A stretch of 64,000 bases of DNA. Source: Dryas octopetala. Its lineage: Eukaryota; Streptophyta; Magnoliopsida; Rosales; Rosaceae. The DNA is taken from assembly GCA_963921425.1 (NCBI GenBank), contig OY992840.1, forward strand, positions 4,342,501-4,406,500, read 5' to 3'. The position numbers and the translations under genes are program-made. The first letter of the stretch is position 1. Every line of letters begins with the position of its first letter. Shown one piece after another: positions 1-11,821 of this stretch. Under the pieces are notes generated by a model. The model ran no database searches. It was not told the DNA's origin and was given only the letters and a program-made list of their open reading frames with translations.

Positions 1-1980
1 CTCAAGATTGGGTCAAGCATACACACAAATTCAGCTACAAAAAGGGGAAGAATTTCTGCATAATCTTTTTGCCCGAGAAAACTGATATGTTCCAGTTTGG
101 TTTGGGATTCCAATGCATTCATCTTCTCCATTTCTCTTCTGGGTCCTTTTCTTTTTCTTCTTTAACCTCAAGGAGACGACGCAGCCCAGCTAGGTTCTTT
201 TTCTTTTAATGTTGGTGTGCGAATGTACTGTTGCTAGGATTTACTGTGGTACTGTGCGAATGTACTGTTACTAGGGAGTCCAACAAGGGGAGAGAGAGAG
301 AGAGAGAAGAAATGGTGCTGAACGTTTAGAGATATGTTCATCACGTTTTGAAGTATAAACGGCGTTTAGGCTTTAGTTTGGGTCTTTTGTATTGAACAGC
401 TGTCAAAAAGTTATTGGTTCACATCAGAACCTCATCAACAGGTACTCAGACCTCACTACTCATTGATGCTTAGTACATGGCATCGCTGGTGGACTTGAGA
501 CCAAAATCTTGATAATTGGTGATATATGAACAGCATAATTGAAATTTGTATTCATCAAATTGAGGGCAAATTGTGTACCCAATCCATAATTAAAATGATG
601 GAATGCATCATATTGCCTTTATGGGTAGTGATTGTATACCAAAACCACAATTTTTCTCACCATGAAAATAAGTGTGCCCCATATCTGCCCACTAGTAATT
701 ATTTGTAGGGCATCTCTGTTCTTGCACTCTTTGCCTAACATCCGTTACAATTTTTGCAGCGTTCCTCATCTGCAAACTGTCATTCAGTAACTCTCAAACA
801 TGGAAAGCAGCCAACTTAGTTCTCTCTCTCAAGCTCATGTACTTCAAGAGGTTAAACTCTCCCTCTCTCTCTCTCATGAGAATGTGACCCTTTCTTTTTG
901 GTGTAAATGAAGCATAATAAATTATTTCAACGTAGCTCAAATCTTTCTTTTCTTTTCTTTTTTTGTTCCCTCAAGTCCTTATTGTAGCTAAGTTCAATTA
1001 TTGCATAAGAACTGGAGCTCTTTGGTTGGCATTTTCCTTATTTCAAATTCCATATTTTCCTCTCCCAGGAACAAGAGGTGGAAAATCAACCTCCGAAAGT
1101 AGGCTAACAATCCAAAGTATGCAGCCATATTGTTGAAGATTGTATTTTAGCAGATATACATAACGTTGGTCACAAGAAACATTTGGAGTTCTTGTTCAAA
1201 ATGGCCAGAGTAAATTATGTATGATTTCAATGTACATAAACACATTATCGGATAATGTCAGTAGACTAATATGAAGTTATTTTCTTTACATTTTTTTAAC
1301 ATAAAGTGAAGAAACCATGTTGCTTGACCAACATGATGTGATCTCTTGAGTCCTTTGAATTTCATTTTTATGTTCTCATCAGATGCACACTCAATATCTG
1401 CTGCATGGGTAGTTGCTCAGCCATCTAGTCAGTCCTTATAAATGTATATCCTACAAGTATAGGATGCCAAATTGCCATGCACCCATCCAGGAGCTGATTT
1501 ATCCTTTCAGGGGTCCTGACCCGTTTCTATTCTTTGTCCTACATTTTGCTACTTCTGGCACTGTTTCTTTTATGTACATTGAGAAACAGACAGGCTGGTT
1601 CATTTTCTTATCATTTTGTAGGTTCAATTTAACACCACAGCCATCATTTCCCATATCGTATTTTCCTGCTTCAGGTACATAATATGTACTATCATGTAAC
1701 GTGCATAAGCATTATTAGTCTGTATGATCGTCATTGGATTAGATAAGGAGTCAAGCAAAGGAATAATATTGAGTTTTTGAGTTATGCAAAAACAACACGT
1801 ATTTATTGAGATTTGAATTCTCTATTTCTCTCATTTTTGCTTGTAATTGCATACAAAAATATCAATATCTTTGGCCAAAATGGTTTAAACAACTCTCTAA
1901 TTCTCTTATTTGAATTCTCTATTTCTCTTATTCTCTAATTCTCCATTATTTTTTTTATTGACCGATATTGAATTGATATT
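1..1980. other. intergenic DNA, no gene supported
   Basis: AT-rich DNA with short pyrimidine and purine runs and no long open frame. A weak set of exon-like pieces exists on the plus strand: an ATG near 800 followed by a Ser/Gln-rich stretch ending at a GT near 852, a short piece flanked by AG and GT at about 1070-1098, and a piece after an AG near 1381. The joined peptide is short and I do not recognise it, so I do not call a gene. The stretch may hold the decayed end of a neighbouring gene or transposon. Confidence 0.4.
285..307. repeat. (GA)n microsatellite
   Basis: A run of about ten GA units. It is followed by a short stretch (GGTGCTGAACGT) that also follows a GA run near 59610, so the two GA tracts may come from a shared dispersed repeat. 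Confidence 0.8.
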
Positions 1981-2097
1981 GAGGTTTTAGTGCCTAATTT
2001 TAAACACCCTACTCACCAAAAAAATTTGTCTAAACCCCCACCCATCTAGAAACTCTTTCAAAACCCCCTAAAATTTATAATCCTAAATTACCCTTCT

Positions 2098-2152
2098 GAC
2101 GCATACTGACGCGCGCTGACGCATGCTGACGCGCGCTGACGCATGCTGACGT
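2098..2152. repeat. 10-bp tandem repeat TGACGCRYGC
   Basis: Five or so head-to-tail copies of a 10-bp unit that alternates between TGACGCATGC and TGACGCGCGC, ending at TGACGTCA. It is very CpG-rich compared with its AT-rich surroundings, and each unit contains the TGACG core bound by plant TGA-type bZIP factors. Confidence 0.8.
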
Positions 2153-2224
2153 CACTGTAACTGTTTTTTTTTTTTTTTTTTTTTTTTTGAATTGAAGTTT
2201 TTGCTAAAACTCAATATTTCACTA

Positions 2225-2360
2225 AAACTAAAATCAAACACTGAAATTGAATTTCATTACACTAAAACTGAATTTCAAAAATTCAGTTACACTGAAACTG
2301 AATTTCAAGAATTCAATTACACTGAAACTGAATTTCAGAAATTCAGTTACACTAAATTGA
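2225..2360. repeat. ~33-bp tandem repeat
   Basis: About four copies of a unit built on ACTGAAACTGAATTTCA followed by ATTCAGTTAC. Degenerate pieces of the same text continue to about 2530. Because the unit length is divisible by three it leaves a repetitive open frame, which I do not regard as a gene. Confidence 0.75.
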
Positions 2361-2735
2361 AGAATTCAGTTATGAATTCACTTACTGAAACTGAATTAAG
2401 TGATGAAACAATTACACCTCGACTAAAATGCAATTACACCTTAATTAAAAAACAATTACACCTTTACTAAAACAATTGCAATTCACTAAAACAGTTACAC
2501 CTTTACTGAATTCCGTTTCACTAAAAAGAACACAGCAACCTTATCAAAAAAAAAAACAACAACAATACAACAAGCATTGAGATGAGAGGAGTAGCCAACA
2601 ATACAATGTCGTCCGATCACCTCACGCGCGACGAGTACACGACAGTCGCCACTGCCTCGATCTGTTTCAACCTGCAAATTTGATTCATCATATTTCAGAA
2701 CCATAATTTCATTCAAAATTCATTTAAAACTCATG

Positions 2736-2842
2736 TTTCACGAACTGAAACTGTTTCACGAACTGAAACTGTTTCACTGAAACTGTTTCACGAACTGAAA
2801 CTGTTTCACTGAAACTGTTTCACGAACTGAAACTGTTTCATC
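2736..2842. repeat. 18-bp minisatellite
   Basis: Repeated CACGAACTGAAACTGTTT units, some shortened to CACTGAAACTGTTT. Each unit holds the inverted pair GAAAC and GTTTC, so the array can fold on itself. Confidence 0.75.
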
Positions 2843-2850
2843 AATAAATG

Positions 2851-2900
2851 TTTAAATGCTCCTTAGCCATCAATAAAAAGATGGCTAAGGAGCATTTAAA
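2851..2900. repeat. perfect 21-bp inverted repeat, 8-bp loop
   Basis: Arm 2851-2871 is the exact reverse complement of arm 2880-2900, with AATAAAAA between them. The arms run TTTAAATGCTCC... and ...GGAGCATTTAAA. It directly follows the minisatellite. It may be a foldback remnant or a small inserted palindrome; there is no evidence that it makes an RNA. Confidence 0.85.
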
Positions 2901-4326
2901 TAACATTTTAATCTTTAATTAAATAAGCATGACATTTACTGCACCACCACCACCACAATCAACCAACCTGCAACAATTACCATACCAACAAACTTTCACA
3001 ACCAGCTCTAAAGACCAACAAACTTTCACACATAGCTCTATATTAAAAAAAAATGCACAAAACAGAGAGCAAGCACTGAATGTAAAATGAGAAAAAGAAA
3101 TTATACAAACAAAAGTAAAAAGGACTGAACCTTTGAAACTTGCGTGGTAGCTGGAACCAGAGCTCACCATGCACTGTATAGTCTGTAATCAACAAAAGGA
3201 ATTGTAAGAGATAGCAAACGCAAAAGTCTTGCTTACTCAATAAGACAACTCGTAATGCAAGTACTTGAGAGAGGAAAGATTGGCTGTGAGGTATCAATTT
3301 GGGGTTTTTTGATTCATTAACAATTGGACTAATCCAAACACATAGAATTGAAGAGCACAACGAGAAGAAGAAGATGGCTACCTGACTCGACGGAAATGGT
3401 CGCCGGAACATAGAGATCGCCGACAATGATGTCGCCGGCTTCTCTCCTTCGAAACGGCGGGCCTAGGGGTCGTCCAAATATTCTGATGGCACCAGTGGAC
3501 TCGGGACGACGAGAGGAAGCCATCCATGGAGGTCCGGCACCTCGTCGTCGCCGGAACTGGCAGATCTCCGGCGGGGAGCTCGGGTCTGCCTAGACCCGAT
3601 CCGGTGTCGACGTTCAGTTTCGCGGAGAGTGGAGGGCAGGGAGAGGATGAGGGGGGAGAGGTGAGCGTGATGGGACTGGTATCGCCGGCAACCGTCGCCA
3701 GACGGCGGCGCACGCGCCGACGACAACCGCGGGGGAGAGAGAGAGAGAGAGAGAAATGTGGGCTTGATATTTCAGAAAGATGGAAAAGTGGACTTGATAT
3801 TTTTTTCGAGGGTTATAATTGGAAAAAAAGGGTAAAACTGGAAAATTAAAAGATGGGGAGTCAAACTTGACTGGGTATTAGTTGACTAGGGGGTTTAGGA
3901 AAATATTAAGTGTAAGATTGGGGGTTATAGGAGAGGTAGATTTTGGGTGGAGGTTATGAAAGATTTTATCTCTAACTAGGGGGTTTATAATTATTAACAT
4001 TTTATATTAATCTATTTTAAATTTTTTGTCATAAATCAAAAGCATGATGCCATTGTTACCAAAAAAAAAAAAAAAAAAGCATGATATCATTTTCCACTAG
4101 AATGGCGCTGACCAATCTCTTGGGCCCAAACGGGAGCGAAAATCGCAGCGGGCCCACAGAAGAATGGAATGGAAGTGGGACCCGCACGTTGAAAGTTGAA
4201 GCACAAAATGCCGAAAGGCCCGGAAGCATGACCAGAAAAATCGATTACCATTACCATTTAGACCGTTAGACCTCGCTTTCTCTGCTGTCTAAGCACACAG
4301 CAGTAAGCTCCCCACTCACACTGACA

Positions 4327-5205
4327 ATGGCTGATTTCTCACATCTCTCCGATACCGACGACTCGGCGGTAGAAGATCTCATATCCCAAGCACAAGACCT
4401 CTGTGTTCTCGAGCAAGTCTCTGCCATCAACTTCTCTGGCTTCACCGACTCTGTACTCCCCACTGAACTCGAATCCCGCTTTCGCAAACTCAAATCCTTC
4501 CCAGTCACAAAGCACAAGGGTACACCTCCGTCAATTGGTTCTGCTCGCCGCAACTCGGTCCATGGTAAGGCAGAGTCTCCTTCTGATGATGAGGATTCTG
4601 CCATTTTCTCGCCTTCCAAACGGAACCCAGATGAGAAAATGGGTTCCACTCCCAAATCAGCATCTGGGTATGTGTCGCCGCCTTTGGATTCCTCAGAGTT
4701 TTCAGTGGAAAAAGGGAATAGAGGTTTGAAAGCGAAATCGAAACATGGGTCAGTTTCATCTCCCTCAAATTCCTCAAATTCCTCGCCGGAAAGCGCAATT
4801 TTCTCACCATCCAAACATAACTCAGACAAGAAGCGCCGTTCAAAGCTGAAATCAAAATCTGGGTCATTTTCTTCTCCTTTTGGTTCTTGTAATTCTTTGA
4901 GGGATTCGCCGTCGCCACCGAGAAAACCCGGTTGCTTCTGGTGTTCTCCAAAGAGGGGTTCTCAGAGAAAGAGTAATGAAAATGGGGGTATTGGATTTGG
5001 GGGGCTTGGACTCGATTGCAGCAACAGCGATGAGCTTCTGTCGGATTTGGGTAGTTTTTCGAAGAAAGAGCAGGAGAGGATGCTAAAGAAGGCAATGAAG
5101 GAGGAAGAGAAGATCACCAGAGAGGCTGAGAAAATTGTCAAGTGGGCTAAGCAAGCGTCTGCTAGGATGACTGTCACTGGCATTGAAGATGAACTTAGTG
5201 ACTGA
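4327..5205 (+). CDS. plant Ser-rich protein of unknown function
   Basis: One uninterrupted frame of 292 aa, opening at an ATG in a good context (ACAATGG) and closing with TGA. The N-terminal ~60 residues (starting MADFSHLSDTDDS, then an acidic-hydrophobic helix-like stretch and GFTDSVLP) look like the ordered, conserved part. Residues ~65-220 are low-complexity Ser/Pro/Lys with three or four repeats of an (A/I)IFSPSK(R/H)N-type motif. A CFWCSP motif lies near residue 203. The C-terminal ~50 residues (KKEQERMLKKAMKEEEKI...) form a charged predicted coiled coil. There is no signal peptide, membrane segment or named domain. I believe similar proteins exist in many dicots but I know no function. 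The Ser/Lys-rich, basic middle would suit a nuclear or phosphorylated protein, which is inference. Clean codon use and an intact frame argue for a real gene. Confidence 0.85.
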   Translation: MADFSHLSDTDDSAVEDLISQAQDLCVLEQVSAINFSGFTDSVLPTELESRFRKLKSFPVTKHKGTPPSIGSARRNSVHGKAESPSDDEDSAIFSPSKRNPDEKMGSTPKSASGYVSPPLDSSEFSVEKGNRGLKAKSKHGSVSSPSNSSNSSPESAIFSPSKHNSDKKRRSKLKSKSGSFSSPFGSCNSLRDSPSPPRKPGCFWCSPKRGSQRKSNENGGIGFGGLGLDCSNSDELLSDLGSFSKKEQERMLKKAMKEEEKITREAEKIVKWAKQASARMTVTGIEDELSD

Positions 5206-5317
5206 TGATTCATGATTAACAGACTATCAATCAATCTATGGTAATTTTGGTTTTTATAGAAACAAGTGTTCAGTATATCAATATGTTTTCTTTCTCTCAT
5301 TTAATTCTCATATAGTC

Positions 5318-5349
<32 letters not shown>

Positions 5350-6815
5350 AGTGTTGTAAAGGGTGGTGATGTTTCTTTGAATCTGTCTATATTGGATTTC
5401 TTTTCTGTCCTCAAGTTTATATTGAATGATATAAAAATTGTCTTGATGTGGTGTTCTTATTGTCTTTCCATTTTGATTCCTGAGATTAAATGTTGGTTTG
5501 GTATTGTACTGCTCTTCCATTAGATGTTTGCTAAGTGGACTAAGTTGTTGATGGTAACTTGGTAAGTTACTAATGTTTGCTGTGTCGATCTGCCTCAATG
5601 CTACAATCTCATTACTGCAATATCTTGGATTTATTGAATTGTGACTTGAACTACAACTTCTTTCTGAATCTTTTGAAATGAAAATATTGGAATGCTACAA
5701 TGTTTCACATCCATCTTTCTGTCATTGCATTTTGCTTTTGGAAAGGAGGGTTAAATTTTTGAGGTTGCAATTGACCAAATTCTTGGAGTCTTAGATAAGT
5801 TTTGAAACAGGGAAAGTGGCAATCTAAACTTGGGACAAGGAATATGTAAGACTACTTTACCAGCCAAAAAATTTCAAGTGGCTGCATTAATGAAAGCGAA
5901 AATTAGGCGTAGGTCCAATTATGGAATGTTATTTGGACTAAAACCATATACTTATTTAGATTTGTTCTCAAACCCATCTTTTTAGAATAAGGTCCAAACA
6001 ATGGACCCGTACGTAGTTTTTTGAATTTTTGCTCATATTATTTTTTAAAATTAAGATAATTAACATGAATTGATTTTAAAAATTATAAAGATAATATTCG
6101 TTTGGGCATCTTTAATTTTAGGGTTAATTATATATATATATATATATACCTCAACTATACACCACTTATCAGCTGGGTACCTCTGGTTTAAAAAATTTCA
6201 TTAGGGTACATCAACTTATGTTTTTTGTCAATTGAATACCTCTGTTAGTCTAACCATCAAGAGGTCTGTTAACTGTTGACGTGGCATAAATGAACCCAAT
6301 ACCTAGCATTAACGTGTCGGCCCCAGGTTGCTTCCCGCCCAACCTCGCCACATCAGTCCTAACCCAAAGTGTTTCCCTCCAAAACACAGTGCCACGTGGT
6401 CCACCTGTCATTAAAATTAATAAAAAAAATAAAATTTGTCTGACACACTACACATCAGATTAGAATACTAATAAAATACAGTGAATCTTGAAACATGCGC
6501 CATTGAAGAGCCATCCATGCTTATATCTGCGGGCATTAGAAGGATTTATGCTTAGTAAATCTCTGGGTTGCTCATCTTTAGACTTTAGGGATACAAACAA
6601 AGCCCAGAAAACGAAGAGGCAGACCCAAAAACCTCGAAAGTGTAAAACCATTTTTTCTGTTCAAAAAACACAGACCCAGACGAAGAAGCAGAGATCCACC
6701 CACGAAACTGAATCACTAAAGCTGTAGATTGCGAAAGCCCTAATCACTGAATCTTTAGATCAGTTCTGTTCCGTCGACGCTTGCACTTTGCTGAGGACAA
6801 CACCCCAAGGCCAAA
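5206..6815. other. intergenic, with TA microsatellites and a possible MULE terminal arm
   Basis: The 3' flank of the preceding gene. (TA)n runs lie at about 5315-5344 and 6127-6148. From about 6121 the text (GGGTTAATTATATA, CTCAACTATAC, GGGTACCTCTGG) resembles terminal repeats of plant Mutator-like elements, and the MULE pseudogene starts 700 bp later. I did not find the matching arm to the right of that gene, so this remains a suggestion. Confidence 0.4.
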
Positions 6816-9741
6816 ATGGGTTGGAAATTTCGCCCAGATAATGTCTACGACATTCCGACATATGGTAAGAAATATTTTCAACCTTTTTTGGTTTTATATT
6901 CATCATTTTTAGGGTTTAGAAGGTTAAGGGTTCAAAGGGTTCATTTTATACTAGTTTGTTTTGCATTTAAAATGTCGTACTTTGTTTGGTAGTGGGAGAC
7001 TTTATTGGGTTTAGGGTTTTGAAAGTTTGTTGAGGGAATATTCAATTGATAGTGCGATACTTTATTGACAGTGAGTTTCAAAAGTTTGTTGAGGGAATAT
7101 TCAACTAATAGTGCAGATTTTAGTGGTCCTAGATGCCTCTGACTTGGGTTGAGGGAATATTCACACTTTTTATAGGTTCATATGTATATGGTCGAATTAG
7201 GCTAGGGTTTTCACTTTTGACAAACACAGTCCCTCTGACTTGGGTCTTGTTTTTGTACAGTTATTCCTGAAAAATTCTCAATCAGATTGCATCATGATGG
7301 AGAACTGGGAGATACAAATTATGTAGGGGAAATGTCAAATGGGTTGATCATTGTGACGCTGATATGCTTTCTTTGGCAGAAATAGATAAGATGGCAGCGA
7401 AATTGGGATATGGGGAGACATTTGTTTTTTACTATTACAAGGTGCCAGGAGTTGATTTTGAGGATGGCATTACTTGGCTTGAATAGGAGAGTTATGTGGT
7501 GGCAATGTGTAATTATATGAGAGATGACACATATATTTTGGATATGTTTTTTGAGCACTTGTCCCCTGAGGATGCATATTTCAGGCACAAGGTGTATGTT
7601 GATATGAGTAAGAGGTTGCCTAGTACTGTAGTGCTTGAAGAGTTGGATGATGATGTACCAGGCAACATGGAGTCAGAACAACCTAGGAACACCCCTGAAG
7701 CCCAATATGAGGAGATACTACAGACCCAACATGAAGCCCAGACTAGAATGGAAGAATTAGGACTTCTTGATGACTTTATGGACTATGACTATGGACCAGA
7801 TGAAGATCATAATGTGTTCAAGAGGTTTGTTGATGAGAATGTTGATATTATGGAGAACAATGGGGCCCAAACTGGAATGGAAGGGAATGAGGCCCAACCT
7901 GAGGAGCCACATGAGGCCCAAACTGGAGTGGAAGGGAATAAGGCCCAACATGAGGAGCCACAGCCAGATGCCCAACCTGAGGAGTATCATGAGGCTCAAT
8001 CTGAGGAGAGAAATGCGGCCCAAGGTGAGGAAGTGAGAAGACCCAATAAGAGAGGGAGTTTCAACTACATGCCTGCAACATAAAGGATGAGGGAAAGTTT
8101 AGATTTAGAGGAGGTAGAGGACTTTGAGGAAGGATACCACACAAAGGAGCTATATAGTGACCATGACAGTGATGATGAATCCTCAAAGAATATTAGGTGG
8201 CTTGAATTCAATCCTAAAACAGACTTGGAAAACCCAAAGTTTTGCATTGGGATGAAATTTATGGATGCAGACATCTTTAGACAAGCTCTGACGATGTATT
8301 CAATCAAGAATGGCTATGGGAGTATTAAATTTTCCAGGAATGAGTTGTGGAAGTTGAATGCAGAATGTGCTAGTGATTGCACATGGAAAATTAGAGCAGG
8401 GAAGATGTTTAGGGAAGACACTCTACAAGTGAAAAAGCTGAACTGACAACACACATGTTTAATGAACCATGCCAACCGCAATGTATATAGTGGATGGATA
8501 GCTAATATGTATATCGACAGGATCAAGATTAACCCAACTTGGCCTATAGAGTCATTCAGGTAGACAGTCCAGCAAGAATGGAATATTAATGTCAGTTGGC
8601 AGCAAGCATAAAGAGGTTTGAAAAAGGCTAAGAAATTGATCGAAGGCACATATGCAGAGCAGTATTCGAGGTTGTGGGACTACTGTGGTGAGCTCAGGAA
8701 GACTAACCCTGGCACTACTGCAAAGATGCAAGTGAAAGATGAGAATTTTCTCAGGGTGTATATATGTTTAGATGCTTGCAAAGAGGGTTTCAAGAAAGGG
8801 TGTAGACCATTGGTGGGACTTGATGGGTGCCATCTAAAAGGTGTCTTTGGTGGTCAATTATTATCAGCTGTGAGAGTTGATGCAAATGAGGAGAGTTGGG
8901 TTATTGCATATGCAGTAGTGGAGATGGAGAATAAAGACTCTTGGACTTGGTTTCTGAGATTTCTTGCAGATGATCTTGACATTGTCATGAGCATGGTTTC
9001 ACATTCATTTCTGATCAGCAGAAAGGGCTGCTTCCAGCTATACAAGATGTCCTTCCAAACTGCAAACACAGGTTTTGTGTAAGGCATTTGTACACAAATT
9101 TCAATAAGGACTACAAAGGCATGGCATTGAAGAATGCCCTATGGAATTGCACAAGGGTGACCACACCTGCTTACTGGAAGAGGGCAATGGAAGATGTTAG
9201 GAGTTTGAATGGAGAGGCTTATAATTGGTTGTTGGAGAGGCCACCTCAACATTGGAGCAGAGCATACTTTAGCACATGGCCTAAGTGTGACATGCTCCTA
9301 AACAACCTTTGTGAAAGCTTCAATGCTGTCATTTTGAAGGCAAGGGGAAAGCTCATCCTAACAATACTTGAGATGATTAGGACTATGCTGATGAAGAGGA
9401 TCCAGGTGAGGAGAGACAAAATGAGAGGACATGTTGTTGGGGCAATATGTCCAAAAGTCTTAAAGAAGGTGCAGGAGAACATGATGAATTGTGCCAGGTA
9501 TGTGGTAACCTGGAATGGAGGGAAAAAATATAAAGTTGATGGTGGAGGGGCTGATATACACACTGTGGACTTTGATCTAAATTCTTGCACTTGTAGGAGG
9601 TTTGACTTAACAGGAATCCCATGCGTACATACATGTGGAGCTTGTAAATTCATTAGACAGGACCCAGAGAAGTTAGTGGACCCTTTTTATTTAAAGAGGG
9701 TGGTGAATGGCTCTTCAAAAACCATTCAAAAACTCCAGTAA
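6816..9741 (+). pseudogene. Mutator-like (MULE) transposase, decayed
   Basis: Exon 1 (6816-6864, MGWKFRPDNVYD...) joins a second exon from 7261 (KFSIRLHHDGEL...GGNVKWVD), a PB1-like N-terminal module common in plant MULEs. An acidic stretch with repeated EAQ and PEE motifs follows (7860-8035). The catalytic region has VGLDGCHLKG (from about 8812) and VEMENKDSWTWFL, typical of the MULE DDE domain. A SWIM zinc finger (CTC...GIPCVH, about 9586-9635) closes the protein. The frame is broken by a 1-base loss near 7327, stops at 7484, 8081 and 8444, lost frame between 8446 and 8618, and a frameshift near 8990. Intact pieces of 195, 119, 154 and 217 aa remain. Family assignment is firm; the copy cannot encode a working enzyme. 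Confidence 0.9.
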
Positions 9742-9905
9742 CACAAATATACAAAAACTCCAGTAACATAAAGAGGGTGGTGAATGACCCATTCACCACC
9801 ATTTGTTCTAACACTCAAAAACTCAAAAACTCCATTCACCACCATTTGTTCACCACCATTTTTATGTAAGTGTTAGAACAAATGGTGGTGAATGGCTCTT
9901 CAAAA
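9742..9905. repeat. inverted repeat cluster after the MULE gene
   Basis: Several copies of GGTGGTGAATG and its complement CATTCACCACC alternate with AAAAACTCCAGTAACA. The segment at 9760-9790 is nearly repeated in inverse around 9880-9900, so the whole can fold into a hairpin. The text GTGGTGAATGGCTCTTCAAAAAC just before the MULE stop codon recurs here, so these look like local duplications of the gene's 3' end. Confidence 0.65.
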
Positions 9906-10904
9906 ACTCCAGTAACACAAATATACAGAAACACAGCAACCGTCACGAACGATCTTGAACTCGGCTTCAAGGCACGTATGTAGTTAACGCTTTCTTTCAA
10001 ACTTTAATTGCTCCCACAACATAGTGTACAAGGGGATTGCAATTAAGCCTTGTGGATACAATGAAGTCTCAAAAACTGATATAGTAGCCTGCGTCTTGCA
10101 CCAACGAAGATCTACCCCAAACAACTTCAAGAACTTGAACAAGAACACTCAAGAGATACACACTTCAATACTCTAGAAAATTGAAATGTGAAAGTTTTTT
10201 ATATATATATGAAAGATGGAAGATAATAGAAACAATTTCGTTATTTTTTTTGCCCATATGCCATCTCCTTATATAGAGATGCTGCATATGTATTTTCCAG
10301 AAGTCACCATACACCATCATACATTTTCATTTGAGACATGACTTTTAGATGAACTTTTATCAATGAAAAGATTTTTAATTCTAGCCTGTAGAATTGTGTC
10401 TATTATGAAGAGGTGCAACTTTTAATGTTTTTGTAGTGTGTACTGATGCAAATATCCATAAAATAGAATGCTTTATCATTTCGACCTCCAACATGCTCAG
10501 TAATTTACTTCCTGACGTGTAAAATATAGTTATCCTTTCACTTTTGTTTTTTCTTTGAATGATAATTACACTGACCTACATTTAGGTAGGTAGTTCGATT
10601 CATTTGGATTGGATTGTTTTAGTACAATAATTTCTAGTTTTAGTTGGATATATTTTCATTTGCAGACATTTAAGTGTATAAACCTCATTTAAGTGTTTCA
10701 TAGTTTATTACTATATGCTCTCCAAAAATTAAAATCGAATACCTGATTGTTATTATCAAACAATAATAATACCTGATTGCCACTGCAAGGCAGTAGCAAT
10801 AGGTGATTGTTCCTAGCTCATCTTGATTTTTTGTGTTTTATGTTGATTACTAGTATTTAACATGTTGCTGCTACATTTACAACTATTTTATTGATTGATT
10901 TGTA

Positions 10905-11018
10905 ATTATTACTATTTCATAGTAACAATAATATTAATGTTATGAATTATTACTATTTCATAGTAACAATAATATTAATGTTATGAATTGTTACTATATG
11001 ATAGTAACAATTATATTT
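10905..11018. repeat. 41-bp tandem repeat with internal palindrome
   Basis: Two exact 41-bp copies (10905-10945 and 10946-10986) and a diverged third. Each unit holds TTACTATTTCATAGTAA, an inverted repeat. Confidence 0.8.
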
Positions 11019-11279
11019 ACTATTAAAACGCAAACGATTAAGTTATGAATGTGACCCCTGAGAATTATAATAATATATTTATAGCGGACACTAGTCATCA
11101 CAAGCAATAGCATGGCCAAAAGCCAACTTGATCCCCACAACCACAATACTGTTTATACCACACCCGAGGTGGCTCATGGCTAAAAAATGATTTTAGAATT
11201 CAAAAGAAAACTTGCTATTGTTTCTAGGAGGATGTCAGCAAATGGAAGTAAAAGGATAGCCATCAATATCAACCAAAAC

Positions 11280-11495
11280 TCTCGGCTTCTTGGCTGTCCA
11301 TGTTTAATTTGAAACTCTCGGCTGACCATGTTCGTGGATGGCCATGTCCAAAGCCTCTCAGATGGCCGGCCATGGTTATAAGCTCCTTGGATGGCCAACT
11401 CCCCGGGTGGCCATGTCCAACGCTTCTCGGATGGCTGGCCATGTACTAAAGCTCTCGGATGGCCATGTTATTGCCTCTCGGTTGAGCATGAAGTA
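11280..11495. repeat. repeats of TCTCGGATGGCCATG type
   Basis: Six or more irregularly spaced copies of a 15- to 20-bp word (CTCGGATGGCCATGT and variants) with GGCTGGCCATG between them. The word use (CTCGG, GGCC) is like the non-coding interior of the Ty3-type element at 40400-42400, so this may be debris of a related retroelement. Confidence 0.5.
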
Positions 11496-11821
11496 ACTCA
11501 AGGATGACTCATCAAGCTCAATCTGATCTCATTCTCCTCTCACGAACAAATGTCTACCTACTCCCAAAAGCAAATCACTCTCAGTCACACACACATGGCA
11601 ACAAAAGCTTAAGGACAAAGTAAAATACTGAATATAAAAGTGAAGCTACAAGACAATTCGATAAAACAATCAAACCCCCAACACAAACCCCAAAAACTCA
11701 TGCAATTTGAAATCAACCCAGCAACCTTACAAATTCAGTTTAGCAGCTTTTATTTCTCAAATCTGGCCTTTATTTTCATTTGTCTAGCTTTTCAAGATTC
11801 TTTGAGTTGTATTTCTCTATA

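Larger units (their letters stand above)
1985..4030. mobile_element. probable non-autonomous transposon with gene-like GC-rich core
   Basis: Both edges carry similar C-rich or G-rich text in inverted sense. The left edge (about 2030-2085) has clusters of AACCCCC and ACCCCCT. The right edge (about 3880-3980) has AGGGGGTTT and GGGGGTTATAG. Inside lie tandem repeats, a perfect hairpin and a GC-rich block (3370-3760) that is open in several frames at once, as often seen in captured or compositionally skewed transposon cores. A (GA)n tract lies at 3734-3754. No exact target duplication was found, so the borders are approximate and the class (MULE-like is my guess) is uncertain. Confidence 0.4.
9906..11821. 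other. intergenic, no gene seen
   Basis: AT-rich DNA without a supportable gene. It includes two local repeat arrays listed separately. Text at 9940-10160 (CAACGAAGATCTACC, CAAGAACACTCAAGAG) resembles retrotransposon LTR-flank sequence, but no paired end was found. Confidence 0.5.

Noticed and set aside
3329..3849. Overlapping frames on both strands of a GC-rich block
   Set aside because: Four frames are open at once and none carries a recognisable domain; treated as a transposon core.
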